From assembly GCA_015657535.1 (NCBI GenBank), contig JADHZB010000584.1:1-36207 (forward strand): 36,207 nt of DNA, given 5' to 3'. Made by a program: the position numbers and the translations under genes. The notes beneath the pieces are model-generated. The model saw only the letters and a list, made by a program, of their open reading frames with translations, was not told the DNA's origin and searched no databases. Source of the DNA: Nephromyces sp. MM_2019. Lineage: Eukaryota > Apicomplexa > Aconoidasida > Nephromycida. Below, piece by piece: positions 22,126 to 35,243 of the stretch (positions within the stretch are counted from its first letter, which is position 1; each line of letters opens with the position of its first letter).

Positions 22126-23951
22126 ATTTAATTTTGAATTATCAGGAGAAATACAATTTTGGGATGCTTGTGATACAATTCCCAAACTCTTGTTTGGTGG
22201 TATAGCCATCTGTAGAATAAGAATATAAACATAATTCCAACTTATCTGGTTAATGAAATGTATATTAGGTCAGCATTAAAATTTTGTAAACTCATTTTAT
22301 TCTCATTTTTTTGGTGGGATAAATTAAATTTGATTTTCATTGAAAATATAATTTCAGGAAGTCCTCTATATTTGTATTATTTTTTTTGGAGAGCTGAGAT
22401 GAGATAAAAATAAAGAAATCAAATATAATATAGTGAATATAAGATTTTATCACGATTATTAATATGAATAAAATATAGACCCTAATCTCTTTATATAATG
22501 ATTTAGCGATTCAAAGAAACTCGGATATAGTGTGAATTTTCTCTCAAAAATCCTTTTTACTTAAAAGAAATCTTTGTTTAATATAAAGTATACAAGTTGA
22601 CCTCATAAATTAAAAGAGGAAGTAAATATGTCTATGTTATGCTAAAAAAATTTGTATAAAAAATCTCTAATCCCGTTGGGGATTAAAACTTTTAAAATTT
22701 TCATCTTTGTGTCTATCAATAAAAAGGTTAAGCCCGGATTTCTGTTAAGTTTTGAATTTACCCATAAGCATAATGAAGCCTTATAAATTTGAAACTTATA
22801 ATCTCCGACAGTCTAACTCATTGAATAAAACACGTATATAGTGGACACCAAGTTGTTCCGAAGTGGAGGTTGTCCCTAGGTAATAGTTAGTAATATTTAT
22901 TCAATAAGTTTTTTTTTGTCTTAAGCTACCGATTATCAATGCAGATATAACATATAGGATAAAATTGCAAAAAGTGTTATAGAGATACAACTACCATAAG
23001 AAATTGTTTTTGATGGTTCGATTCTTAAGAAATTTCTGGAAGGCATCGAGAAACAATATGTATTTCTAAAAGAGTTTTTACCGATGTTTTCATCTTGGTT
23101 CAGTTATTGGCTGAGGTAGGGATTATAAAATAGATAAATAATGGTATAAGTTACATGGGTCATACATATATTTTAGTTTTGTTTTTAATTATTTTTAAGA
23201 ATAAATAAACACCTAAAAAGCTTGATGACCACAACTTCAGTTTCTAGGGAAATATAAATATTAAAAAAATTACTACCAACCAATACATACGTAAGAAATT
23301 CCATATAGTTATTTTTTTTTATGTAAATTACATTCATCATGTCAATTGTCTACGGAGTAAAACAATGGATCTTGAATGTTTCTCCAATCTGATAATAATC
23401 ATCCTGTTCGAAATAATATCAACATTTCGACGGCCCCATCATCAATTCATATGAGTCACTTCTGAAAGAATTATTTCAAGGGGTATAATCCATGAGTTTA
23501 AAAGTTGCTAAGGGATTCAGAAGATGAAAATTAATTACATAAAGTACTTCAGATCAGTTAGTATAATGATCTAATGAAGTTCCTTTAGTGGAAAAAAAAG
23601 CAAATAGTCAGTGTGATGAGAGGGTACCATGTCTAGAGAAGGGTCAACTTATTGAACTGAATGGAGGCGATGAACTCTTTGAAATGTTTTTATTTTCCTT
23701 TGAATAAATGTATAAAGTGGATATCAGTTTCGAAATCCTAAATGTTTGTTGGATGGTTATTGAAAAGTATTGTTGGTATTGTTTTGATCGCTAGGTACTA
23801 TCATAGAAAAATTATTTCTCACTCTTTTAAACAAAATGGGATTTGAAGGTATAATGCCACATTTCTAAGGAGCCTAAATAATAGAGAAGATTATGCAGAA
23901 CGAGAAAAATTGAATATATCAATTAATAGAATGTGCCGTACAAGTAGTTAA
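22126..23951 (+). pseudogene. Cluster of broken coding-like fragments, possible relic gene
   Basis: This stretch has less low-complexity sequence than its left neighbour and carries five plus-strand fragments with protein-like composition. 22146-22228 follows an acceptor-like TATCAG and reads EIQFWDACDTIPKLLFGG. 22646-22786 includes KKVKPGFLLSFEFTHKH. 23000-23119 includes GSILKKFLEGIEKQYVFLKE and a Trp-rich end. 23570-23707 includes NSQCDERVPCLEKGQLIEL. 23742-23951 begins MFVGWLLKSIVGIVLIARYY (a membrane-helix pattern) and continues past one in-frame TGA (23844-23846) into FLRSLNNREDYAEREKLN. They lie in different frames with stops between and lack a consistent set of splice sites. The first fragment faintly recalls the start of a glycolipid-transfer (GLTP) domain, but that is weak. 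It could be a decayed gene, a fast-evolving real gene with missed exons, or partly chance. Confidence 0.3.
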
Positions 23952-24129
23952 AAATATAAAATCCCAGTTATATCTATCTTCTAAATGGAAAATGTAATTG
24001 TTAAAATTTTCAGATAAAAAGGAAACTAGAGTAACAAATAACTAATTGTAGTCTTAATTCCCATAAATACAAATATCGCCATTGTATTATTACTCATGAT
24101 GTTGATAATATTTTCTGTTATCAATTGGC

Positions 24130-27216
<3,087 letters not shown>

Positions 27217-27950
27217 TTCCAGGCAGGTGGTCAGAAGTTCTCAAGACTCAACCTGAGACTGCTCACGAAAAAAAAATCAAAAATATGTGTTCTTTATGGT
27301 GAGGCTAATCTTGAAAAGACAAGGAATTAATTATAAAACTGATATTAGGTAATTGTATGAAAAGCTGCTGCTAAGTACGTTTTAAAAGGGAAGTTGGAAG
27401 GAGGAAGTTTTAAAATTTAAGAAGTAGAGAAATGGAGTTGCATTTTGCATGAATCACGGCGAAATATGTTGAGGCATCCTCTAACAGCTCTCAGATTATT
27501 AAATAGCCCCTAAAAAGATTTTTATAGTAAATTTTTTATAAAGATATTCAAAAGAAATTGGATAGTGATTCAGATAATTCTAAAATTCATAAAATGTTAA
27601 TTTGGGTCAGTTGTCAGCTATTTGTGTTGATGACTTTAATTTATATCTAAAATTGCCGAAATGTCTGCTTTCTTGGATTGTTTTAATAACAAGTGATTTG
27701 TTAATTACATGTCACTCATTTAGTACAAATAGATGGTGGGCTAACTAGAAAAGCAAAAAGAACAATGTGATTCAAATTTTTGTGAAGCTGGTCAAAACAT
27801 AAAGGATACCTAACTAGTGAAATATAAATTTGGTTTACTTGTTGTAGACAATTATTACGTCACGAATTAGCATACATACCTAGTTCACAATAAATATAAA
27901 GCAAAAAAAATTTTGAATAAATATGTATACTAATAATGATGAGAAAGCTT

Positions 27951-27981
27951 CTTACCTGATCTCACGAGCTTGAGTGGTAAG
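27951..27981 (+). other. Two-tier hairpin in the PRP4/S1P1 divergent spacer
   Basis: CTTACC (27951-27956) pairs with GGTAAG (27976-27981). Inside it CTCA (27961-27964) pairs with TGAG (27971-27974), leaving a six-base loop CGAGCT. A second GGTAAG copy follows directly (27981-27986). Ten pairs in a G+C-richer patch are unusual for this A+T-rich spacer. It might be part of an RNA or a protein-binding site, but no known RNA family fits. Confidence 0.3.
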
Positions 27982-28202
27982 GTAAGTCTAAGATCTAGAA
28001 CTCACTTGTGTGGGAATCATCAAACTGAATAATATTGACTGGGGTGTTTTTTTTAATTCACTTGTTAGGGTAGTTATCTTACTTTTTTACATTGAGTTAG
28101 CTGAGATAATGAAAACCGAACTGATTGATACTGATTTACTATTGATTTCATAATTTTCGTGAAAAGTTGGCGAAAAATAAAGCCAAGAAAATATCAAAAA
28201 CT

Positions 28203-28275
28203 CGAGGCTTCAAACTAAAATTTTGAAACACCTCGGTTGAAATTTTGACACCAAAGGCAGTGTTTCAAAAATTTC
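28203..28275. repeat. Inverted and direct repeats in intergenic DNA
   Basis: AAAATTTTGAAACAC (28217-28231) is inverted at 28260-28275 (GTGTTTCAAAAATTTC, one-base bulge). The spacer between holds a second direct copy, AAATTTTGACACC near 28240. CGAGG at 28203-28207 is also inverted as CCTCG at 28231-28235. The transcript of either strand could fold into alternative stems. Confidence 0.55.
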
Positions 28276-28348
28276 AGAGAAAAAAAGTAGTCTATTACTT
28301 TGACCAATTTTACGAAAAATAAGAAACTACTTACTCTCCAATCTAAAA

Positions 28349-28430
28349 GAGAGAAAATAACAATTTTTAGTCTTTGAGAATTGAGAACTATTATTTTCTA
28401 TATTTAAGGAGAGAAAATAACGAATTTTAG
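28349..28430 (+). repeat. Two-copy direct repeat of 22 bases, 60 bases apart
   Basis: GAGAGAAAATAACAATTTTTAG at 28349-28370 recurs as GAGAGAAAATAACGAATTTTAG at 28409-28430 (20 of 22 identical). Between them TTATTTTCT (28391-28399) is inverted relative to the repeat core, so either copy could form a stem with it. The function is unknown. Confidence 0.6.
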
Positions 28431-29335
28431 GTATATAGAAAGACCTTTTGCAATGTAAATTTCCCCAGCTTCTGCTAGAACTTTTTTACTAAGAGAGCAA
28501 ATTTTTTATCTACCTTATTTTGTGTCGTGCATAATTCTTGGAATAAATGATATCAAAAATTGAAAAGAATGAAGTAGGGATAAATCAAACCGTTTCAATC
28601 TCGCTAAAGATCCTTAAGAGCATCCCAAGACTAACAATCTGTTTGAATTTGCTGAAATCAATCTACATAGGCTCATTTGTTTTAATTTACTCCTGCGATT
28701 GTATTTACACAGTACTAGACATAGTAGGAGATTATTAAATGAAACATGTTGTTTAGATCAAGTCTTAAAATGACAAATTTGCTCATAATTTATAGTTACT
28801 TACTCAAAGGGGCCCCTACCTAGGTAGGATTTATTAGAGTTGTTAAAATTAATAACAAAAGCTGATCTTAGGAAAAGTCTAAAACATCAAAGTCAATTTA
28901 ATTATTTCTAATAGATATAATCAATTGAAAGTAGCACCACCCTTTCACATGAAACTAATTTGTTGAAGCTCTTAGTAATTTTACGCCAAAAAGTCTATGG
29001 ATTATATTGATCATAGATTATCATTCGTAAGTGTATAGCTCTCAAATTCAAAATTTACAATCTATAAATAATTTGCTAAGAATAGGCTAAGTTTTGAAAA
29101 ATAATAAGCTTAACTAGGATTTAATCTGTTCCTTTTATGTCCTCTTTTGTAACAATATTTATATTGATATGATTGCTCTATTAATCTCTTTAAGGAATAA
29201 ATGAAACATTGTTAAGCTTACGAATAAAACAAAAGGTGTTCCACTAACAAACAACATAGTACATAATGATAAGAGACTAGTGACAAAGAAGATCTTGCTT
29301 ATAAATTTTTTTTAATGAATTATAGATAGATCAAG

Positions 29336-31069
29336 ATGGAGAAACAATACCTATTAAAACAAAAATTAACTCACAGGCAAGATGATTTGTATTCCAGAAA
29401 ACTCTTTATTACTCAATCCTTGAACAAATCTCTACTTAGCTTACTGCTAATCACTCTACATGTATCGGGTCCCTTTTTCCTCCGAGCTCACTCCTTCGAT
29501 ACTGAGGGGTTCTCTGCAGCTGGTATGACTGCAATGTCAGCATTGAAGAAAAAGACAAATTATCACATTAAGAACTTGTTCCAAGGCAAGGATCTAGCTG
29601 ATAATTCGCATTGGGTTAAGAGCTTTATTAGCACTCATCATCAATTGGATGATACAATTTACCAATTTTACAAGTTTAAAGTTGACAAGGAGGGGCACTG
29701 TGAAGATATCGAGTTCACCGAAACCTCAACAGGTCCTTCCCTAATTAAAATGACTGAAGACTTATATTCACTCATATTAGGAAATGAAATTAACAACGAA
29801 GTGCTAACCAAATTGAATCTGAACGAAGCTGAAAAAGTTGCATTATTTTCTTACTTCATGTATTCTATCCATAAGCCTTTTCACTTCAGCACCATTAGTC
29901 AAAACTTTGGACTAGACCTCAATGGTACAAAAAAGTAATTCATCAAGCGTTTTATGTGGCATACATACACCTCTTATAATCTTTATTTAATCATGCTATA
30001 AAAAATTAGGGATTAGAACAGTGATCGCATCGATGATTCTTGAAAATATATTTTTTGAACTGTTGATTTTTCCTAATTATTATACTCAAATATTAGACTC
30101 TTGCTTAAATGCCAAAAAAAATTGTTCTAACGTATTCTTCAACTTTCCTCAGTTGAATTCTCCAAATCAAAAGGTGGACCGAAGTTTAACACAAATTTAC
30201 ATAATCTATATGAGGAAGAAATAGTTAATTACAATTTAAACAACAACCCTATCATCTGGAATCAAGGATGGACTCATATATCACAGATACAAGGAAAATT
30301 TAAGATTGGTGCAAAAGAATTTGGCACATCTGGCCCTTCGATTTTCAATAATTGGGCGCTTGAAAAAGCATCTGATGAATGTAAGATTATGCAATCCCTA
30401 GAGCCAAGGTTTAGGGATAATCTCTTTAACGTTGATATGTCAATCCCTATGAGAACTCAAGAAATCAAGCAACACATACTTGAAGCCGGAGCACGGATAG
30501 CGATAGTTCTTAACTCTGTATATAATGATAAAGCAACAACATCTTTGAGAAACCAGGTGGGCCTGAGACCCTTAGGTAAGTAATATTTACCTTTATGGTT
30601 CTTTTAGAATTACACTGAATATAAATATGATTCCAACAGAAGAAGAAGATGCAAAGAAACTTACTCTTCCAGAATGGGGTCGAAGCTTTATTATTAACCT
30701 CACCATTTGCTGTGTAGTACTTGTAAGTTAAACTTTTCTGACCCTCCCCATATAAATCCTAATTATCTAATAATTCTCCCCTTAAAAAAAAATTTCTATA
30801 CCCATCTCATAATTTATACCACTTGCGGCACATTCGAGTCTAAAACTAAATACCATTCATAGCACATACAAATCTCACACTAATACTCATTGACAATTAA
30901 TCACAGCAAATTTTATATATAAAATATTTTTATTTTCTAATCCCATAAATTCTACCTCAAGGTGATCCTATTTTACATGATGAACTTTTATAATGACACA
31001 AACAATTACATTCCAGTTACTGGTGATGATGCCATACAAGAAAAAGAATTACAAGAAAAAATGTCATAA
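29336..31069 (+). CDS. Membrane-anchored S1/P1 nuclease homologue, probably catalytically inactive
   Basis: Four exons: 29336-29924, 30153-30575, 30640-30722, 30962-31069, giving about 400 residues. A signal or signal-anchor segment lies at about 30-48 (SLLSLLLITLHVSGPFFL). A C-terminal transmembrane helix lies at about 354-374 (SFIINLTICCVVLVILFY), with a short cytosolic-type tail. The S1/P1 nuclease fold is recognised from EAEKVALFSYFMYSIHKPFH (164-183; family motif LxfLvHxxGDxHQPLH), GGPKFNTNLHNLYEEE (204-219; family GGNxxxxNLHxxWD), NNWALEKASDE, and EIKQHILEAGARIAIVLNSV. Family members cut single-stranded DNA/RNA with three zinc ions. Here several zinc ligands are replaced: the mature N-terminal Trp by Phe54, the following His by Phe59, WAD by WVK, His116 (P1 numbering) by Tyr173, Asp120 by Ser177. 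Only His183 and His213 clearly remain, so it is probably a pseudo-nuclease. The first intron's donor (29924|GTACAA) was chosen because it alone keeps the frame; it is the least certain junction. Confidence 0.8.
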
Positions 31070-32098
31070 CTTGAGATCTCAACTCTCTTTGCTTATGACC
31101 TGTAAATTTATTATCTATTTTGAGCAGTGTAACATTATACTATGAAATAGGCCTCTTTAAGATTATAATTTTTGAAAAAATTTTGAAGCTAATATTCATA
31201 AATCAACTTGCATCGTATCAATCTATGTGTAAAATCATTTTATATTCTTCAATCATAATAATATTAGGATACGACAGTTTACACACCATTGTTGATAAAA
31301 ATTTACTGAACCACCCGAACAACTTAATATAGAGTAAACTCAACAATTGAACATTAAGTTATGCGTATGTAATTTAAATTCAGATTTAGGATGAATATAT
31401 ATAAATAAACTCTCAGCTATGTTGTATCTAAAACAACCCTTTTTTCTACGCTGATACTAGTGTTGTTTCATTAAATGCACACAACCAAACATGGCCATAT
31501 GCACACAAATAAATATACCTCAAATCTATTAGTTACTTAACCACATATAATAACTATATACTCACTTTGACAATTACATATCCCTTCATAAACACATACA
31601 CTTTCATTACTACTTAATTATAGATAAAACTTCAGGCTACCTAATCGTAAAATAACACCCAACTAAGACTAGCCATGACTGTTATTATTTCTCTGGATTA
31701 GCTACTATCCTAGTTATAGAAATATAAATAAGCAACCATTTTACTAAGCTAATTTTACTGTAAAAAATTTTCTAGCACACTTTTGCCTATTAAGCACTAA
31801 TATGTAACTATATATAACAAAAACATGACTAGATCAAACCTAGTAAGTGGTTCTCTTCCCTAGGCTTTATTCTAATTATGAAACCATTTACTATAAGCAG
31901 TAAAATGCCACCTGATTTACCTTTAAAATCACCTACTAAGGCTTAAGTCAATTTAATATTAAATAAACACCAATTTAAAGTTCTATTAACTTATGAATTT
32001 GTTGTACTGTTGAAGAAATAAACATCATAGAGGTTTTAATAAACCCAGAGCTTTGTGGTTGTAGTAACTCTCAATCAAAATTTATTTTTGTTGTAAAA
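31070..32098. other. Intergenic region with a CA-rich patch
   Basis: About 1 kb of A+T-rich DNA. From about 31440 to 31650 the plus strand is CA-rich (ATGCACACAA, ACACATACAC words). Frames here, including 31120-31332, look like chance. The stretch just before 32099 should hold the promoter of the TerD-like gene; no element is identified. Confidence 0.65.
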
Positions 32099-34626
32099 AT
32101 GCAGGTATTTTTGTACAACTCATTAGTTGCATGTTTTTCATATAATTATAAGTAAATTCAAGCATGCATGTGCAGCCTGAGCAAATAAGTTTAGCTTATG
32201 ATTAATTTATATTGACCTGAAATTATGAAATCAGGATGTTTAGACTTGAAATATTTGTGCACTGTGTGCTAATTGTGTGTAATTGATAACCACGAATTGA
32301 GCAAACAAGTTAACAACAAAAATACTAAAACATTGAATGATAACTTGATATTGTTGCTTTTAGCTTCCCAAGGGTTACTCCAGATTAAATTCCTTGACTA
32401 GTCACATACATTCAGGCCCTAGTGGAAGCAACTTAGAAATTGAGTCTAGCTATAGCCAAGCTAGGCATGGGTCCAAAAGTCCGAATGGTATAAATGAATC
32501 ATCTCCAGAGCCGAGGTTTTTGGAAGCACCATCTCAATTTTTTGGAAGGATGGGAAGTAAACGAATTTCACCTGTGGTTTCTAAAATTCGTAAACAAGAT
32601 AGTGGCGGTAAATCTAATTGTGTTTCGCCTTAGTATAAATTATGTAGCTTAACTTTAATAGTTAAAATTTGATGACTATCTTGAGTGCTTATTATAACTT
32701 TTTTATAGCTAGGAACTGAATTTTACTGCTATGACTTGTAGACAATCATAGTGTTGGATACACTTGATGACATTCTCAAGTGTTTATTCTAGTTGTTCTG
32801 CTTCATACGAAGTTATTATCTGAATTCAAACATTAATGTCATTTGCATTATTTAAATTAGGATTGAAGGATATCTCAGACTTGCAGTTAAGAGCTCAAAT
32901 TCAGTATGACGAAGATTTCTATCCTGGGCAAATAGATATTGGTAAAAAGTGATAATAATTAATTTATCATGTTGAGGCTAAAAATATGCTAATAAATGCT
33001 AGATTTTACTAAATATTTCAAATAGAAAGTGCTTTATCTAGTTACAATTTTTTAATAACTATTCAAACCAGTGCTGTATTCCAATATCCTATTTAGCATG
33101 TTTTATCAATTATGTAAACTATTAATAACAAACCTTTAATTCTAAACACTTGTTTCTTTTTGTTATATCACTCACTCACTTAAAACAAATAATGTCGTCT
33201 ATACTCACCATATAGATTATTACTACCCATTTAAGTTCATTATATAACTGTCATAAGCATAGATAGGATATACTTATTATATAGCTACAATGAATCATTT
33301 ACAGGGCTGTATTCGTTTATTTTTGATAAACAAGGGAATTATTTAGATACAATATTTTATCGTCATCCCGAGGATGCAAATAAAGGCTTTTATTTGAACA
33401 CAGAGACTAACTCTTTAATGGTCAATTTCAGTGATGTTGCTGCTGAGTGTCAATTTATAGTCCTGGCTGTAGCAACAGAAACCATTGGCCTCTCTTTATC
33501 TGGTAAATATTTGTTCTGTTTTAATTTATTTTTAGATTATTTGTGTAGTTTTGAGATATTCACATAAGTTCGAGGGATTTATATAATTTAGTTAAACTTT
33601 TGCAATTAGAGGTATAATTAGAATTAGGGGAATTATTGAGCTGTAAAGCTCAAATTAAGCTTAAGTTTTTAATATTTAACATTTTTTATAGAAATCCAAG
33701 ATGGTAGGATTGAAATCTCGGAAGGGTACTTCTCAGAAGCTATGGAAGTAATAGAATTTAGTGAATATAAGGATTCTCAAGACTCTGGGCTTGTTTTCAT
33801 GGTGATCATTGAGAATGATGATGTGTGGTATTACAAGATGTTAAATGAACTAACGAGTTATAGTATCGATAGTCTGATATCTAAGAGCAAGGTAATCAAT
33901 TAAAATCACGTATCTGCTATACATATACTTCGTTTAGAGTTACTTATAATGAGAATTAGTCTTGTATTCATTATTTCCATATCATTATTTGGGATATATA
34001 CACAACAGGAGTCGGTCTATAATGTTTTAAAACAACTTGAAAATAAGGATTTCTCAGATCTCAAGCTTATGAATAAATTGGTATCAAAGGTATTGTAATT
34101 TGTTATAAATATATCCAAATATTTTTCAAATTTATCTTAAATATATTTATTATCAAATTTTTTAAATTGAATATGAATGTAAAATTTACAATTTCCTACA
34201 TAGAATGGACCAAATTTGGTTAAACTTTTAGTATTGTTAACTCAAATATATGTACACACCAAGCATGCTTATTTTTACATTGTACCTAATATTCAATCAT
34301 GTTTTTTACGCAAATACTTGTTTTATCCAATATATTAGCTCTTTAATATACATATATGATTCATTTGCCTCAGTCAAGCAAAGAGACCTTGGGGAAAATA
34401 GAACAAAACATTAAGAGTATCATTTCAATAGGTTGGGTTCACATATATTTAGAGTTTGAGTAAGAAATATCAATGATTGTTTGTTTATTTAGGAGCTGAT
34501 GAAAAGATTTCAAGTGTGGAGAAGCGTGTAAATAATATAGAAATTACTCTCAACTCTCAAAATGCACGACTAAATAATATTGATAACAAGCTTGAAATGA
34601 TTCTCAAAGCACTTGGAAAGCCTTAA
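32099..34626 (+). CDS. TerD-like domain protein with C-terminal coiled coil
   Basis: Eight exons: 32099-32104, 32364-32607, 32861-32941, 33305-33502, 33692-33891, 34009-34089, 34374-34431, 34493-34626, giving 333 residues with consistent phases. The first coding exon would be just ATG-CAG; no ATG lies in frame inside exon 2, so an upstream start is required, but this one is tentative. Residues 3-83 are Ser/Pro/Lys-rich and disordered-looking. Residues about 93-240 resemble a TerD domain: YPGQIDIGLYSFIFDKQGNY, LDTIFYRHPEDANKG, SLMVNFSDVAAECQFIVLAV, GRIEISEGYFSEAMEVIEFS and a final strand ending VWYYKML. The order fits D-x-D, F-D-x-x-G-x, Y/R-N, then hydrophobic strands. Residues about 275-333 form heptads of a coiled coil (KISSVEKRVNNIEITLNSQN, LNNIDNKLEMILKAL). 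In bacteria TerD proteins act in tellurite/phage stress responses and bind calcium. The role in a eukaryote is unknown. Confidence 0.68.
32760..32783 (+). other. Perfect 8-base-pair inverted repeat inside an intron
   Basis: ACACTTGA (32760-32767) and TCAAGTGT (32776-32783) flank an eight-base loop in intron 2 of the TerD-like gene. A related TCTTGAGTGCTTATT word occurs about 95 bases upstream (near 32680), similar to the right arm plus flank (TCTCAAGTGTTTATT). It could be a chance hairpin or a splicing-related structure. Confidence 0.35.
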
Positions 34627-35243
34627 CATCCATACCTAAAATTTCACAGAATAAACACCTCACTTAAACACCGCTCCAGTAAATTATATTATCTACTATT
34701 TTTGAATCTAATTTTACTGAAAATATCTATTCAACTCATTCAAACTTGTAGCTTTTTAAATTATATTACAATCTTATAATTACTTTTGACAGAATTTCAT
34801 TGTTAATAATAATTCTAATACAAACCTCTGTGAATATTAATGACGATAAATTGTTTCATCAACGCATCTTAATTTTACTCAAATATTTACTTTTGAGAAC
34901 TGATTTACATATCTAAACATAGCTCAATATGGAGATAGTCTTATAGTGTGGGTTGTGTGTGTTATCTTTTTTCTATAAAAAAAGTTGAATGCATTTACAT
35001 CTTTTGATCAAGCAAGTCTAAATAAGCTATATTTTAATAATGCTGGATGTGTGCAATAGTTCTTGCTAAATGAAATAGGATAAATCACTAAAATTTGTTC
35101 AATTATTAATTGTGTGTTCAATATAAAAGAACTCATGCGATGGCATAACAACCAAACATAAGCATGTATTTAAAATATCGATGACAGTTTTATAGAATTC
35201 CCTAGAAATGATACTACAACAAAAAGCACACTCACTGCTTTGA
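34627..35243. other. Convergent 3' spacer, nothing recognised
   Basis: 617 bases between the stops of the TerD-like gene (+) and the SWIB gene (-). The sequence is A+T-rich. No exon, RNA or repeat can be supported. Confidence 0.65.

Larger units (their letters stand above)
27217..29335. other. Divergent intergenic region between PRP4 and the S1/P1-like gene
   Basis: About 2.1 kb shared upstream region. It holds a hairpin near 27951-27981, an inverted repeat at 28203-28275 and a 22-base repeat at 28349/28409 (listed separately). A 63-codon frame starting at an ATG (28547-28738, MISKIEKNEVGINQ...) has ordinary codon diversity and a hydrophobic C-terminal half with Cys residues. It may be a small membrane protein or chance, and I do not call it a gene. 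No tRNA or snRNA was recognised. Confidence 0.55.

Noticed and set aside
22660..22690. TAATCCC-GTTG-GGGATTA, a short palindrome resembling a repeat-array hairpin
   Set aside because: It occurs once; no array or spacer pattern is present, so it is not a CRISPR-type or other array element.
28547..28738. 63-codon frame with a hydrophobic second half
   Set aside because: It starts at ATG and could be a small membrane protein, but lacks homology, leader or splice support; mentioned under the spacer but not called.
31120..31332. 70-codon frame after the S1/P1-like gene
   Set aside because: Low-complexity hydrophobic translation in A+T-rich DNA without an ATG at its first codon.
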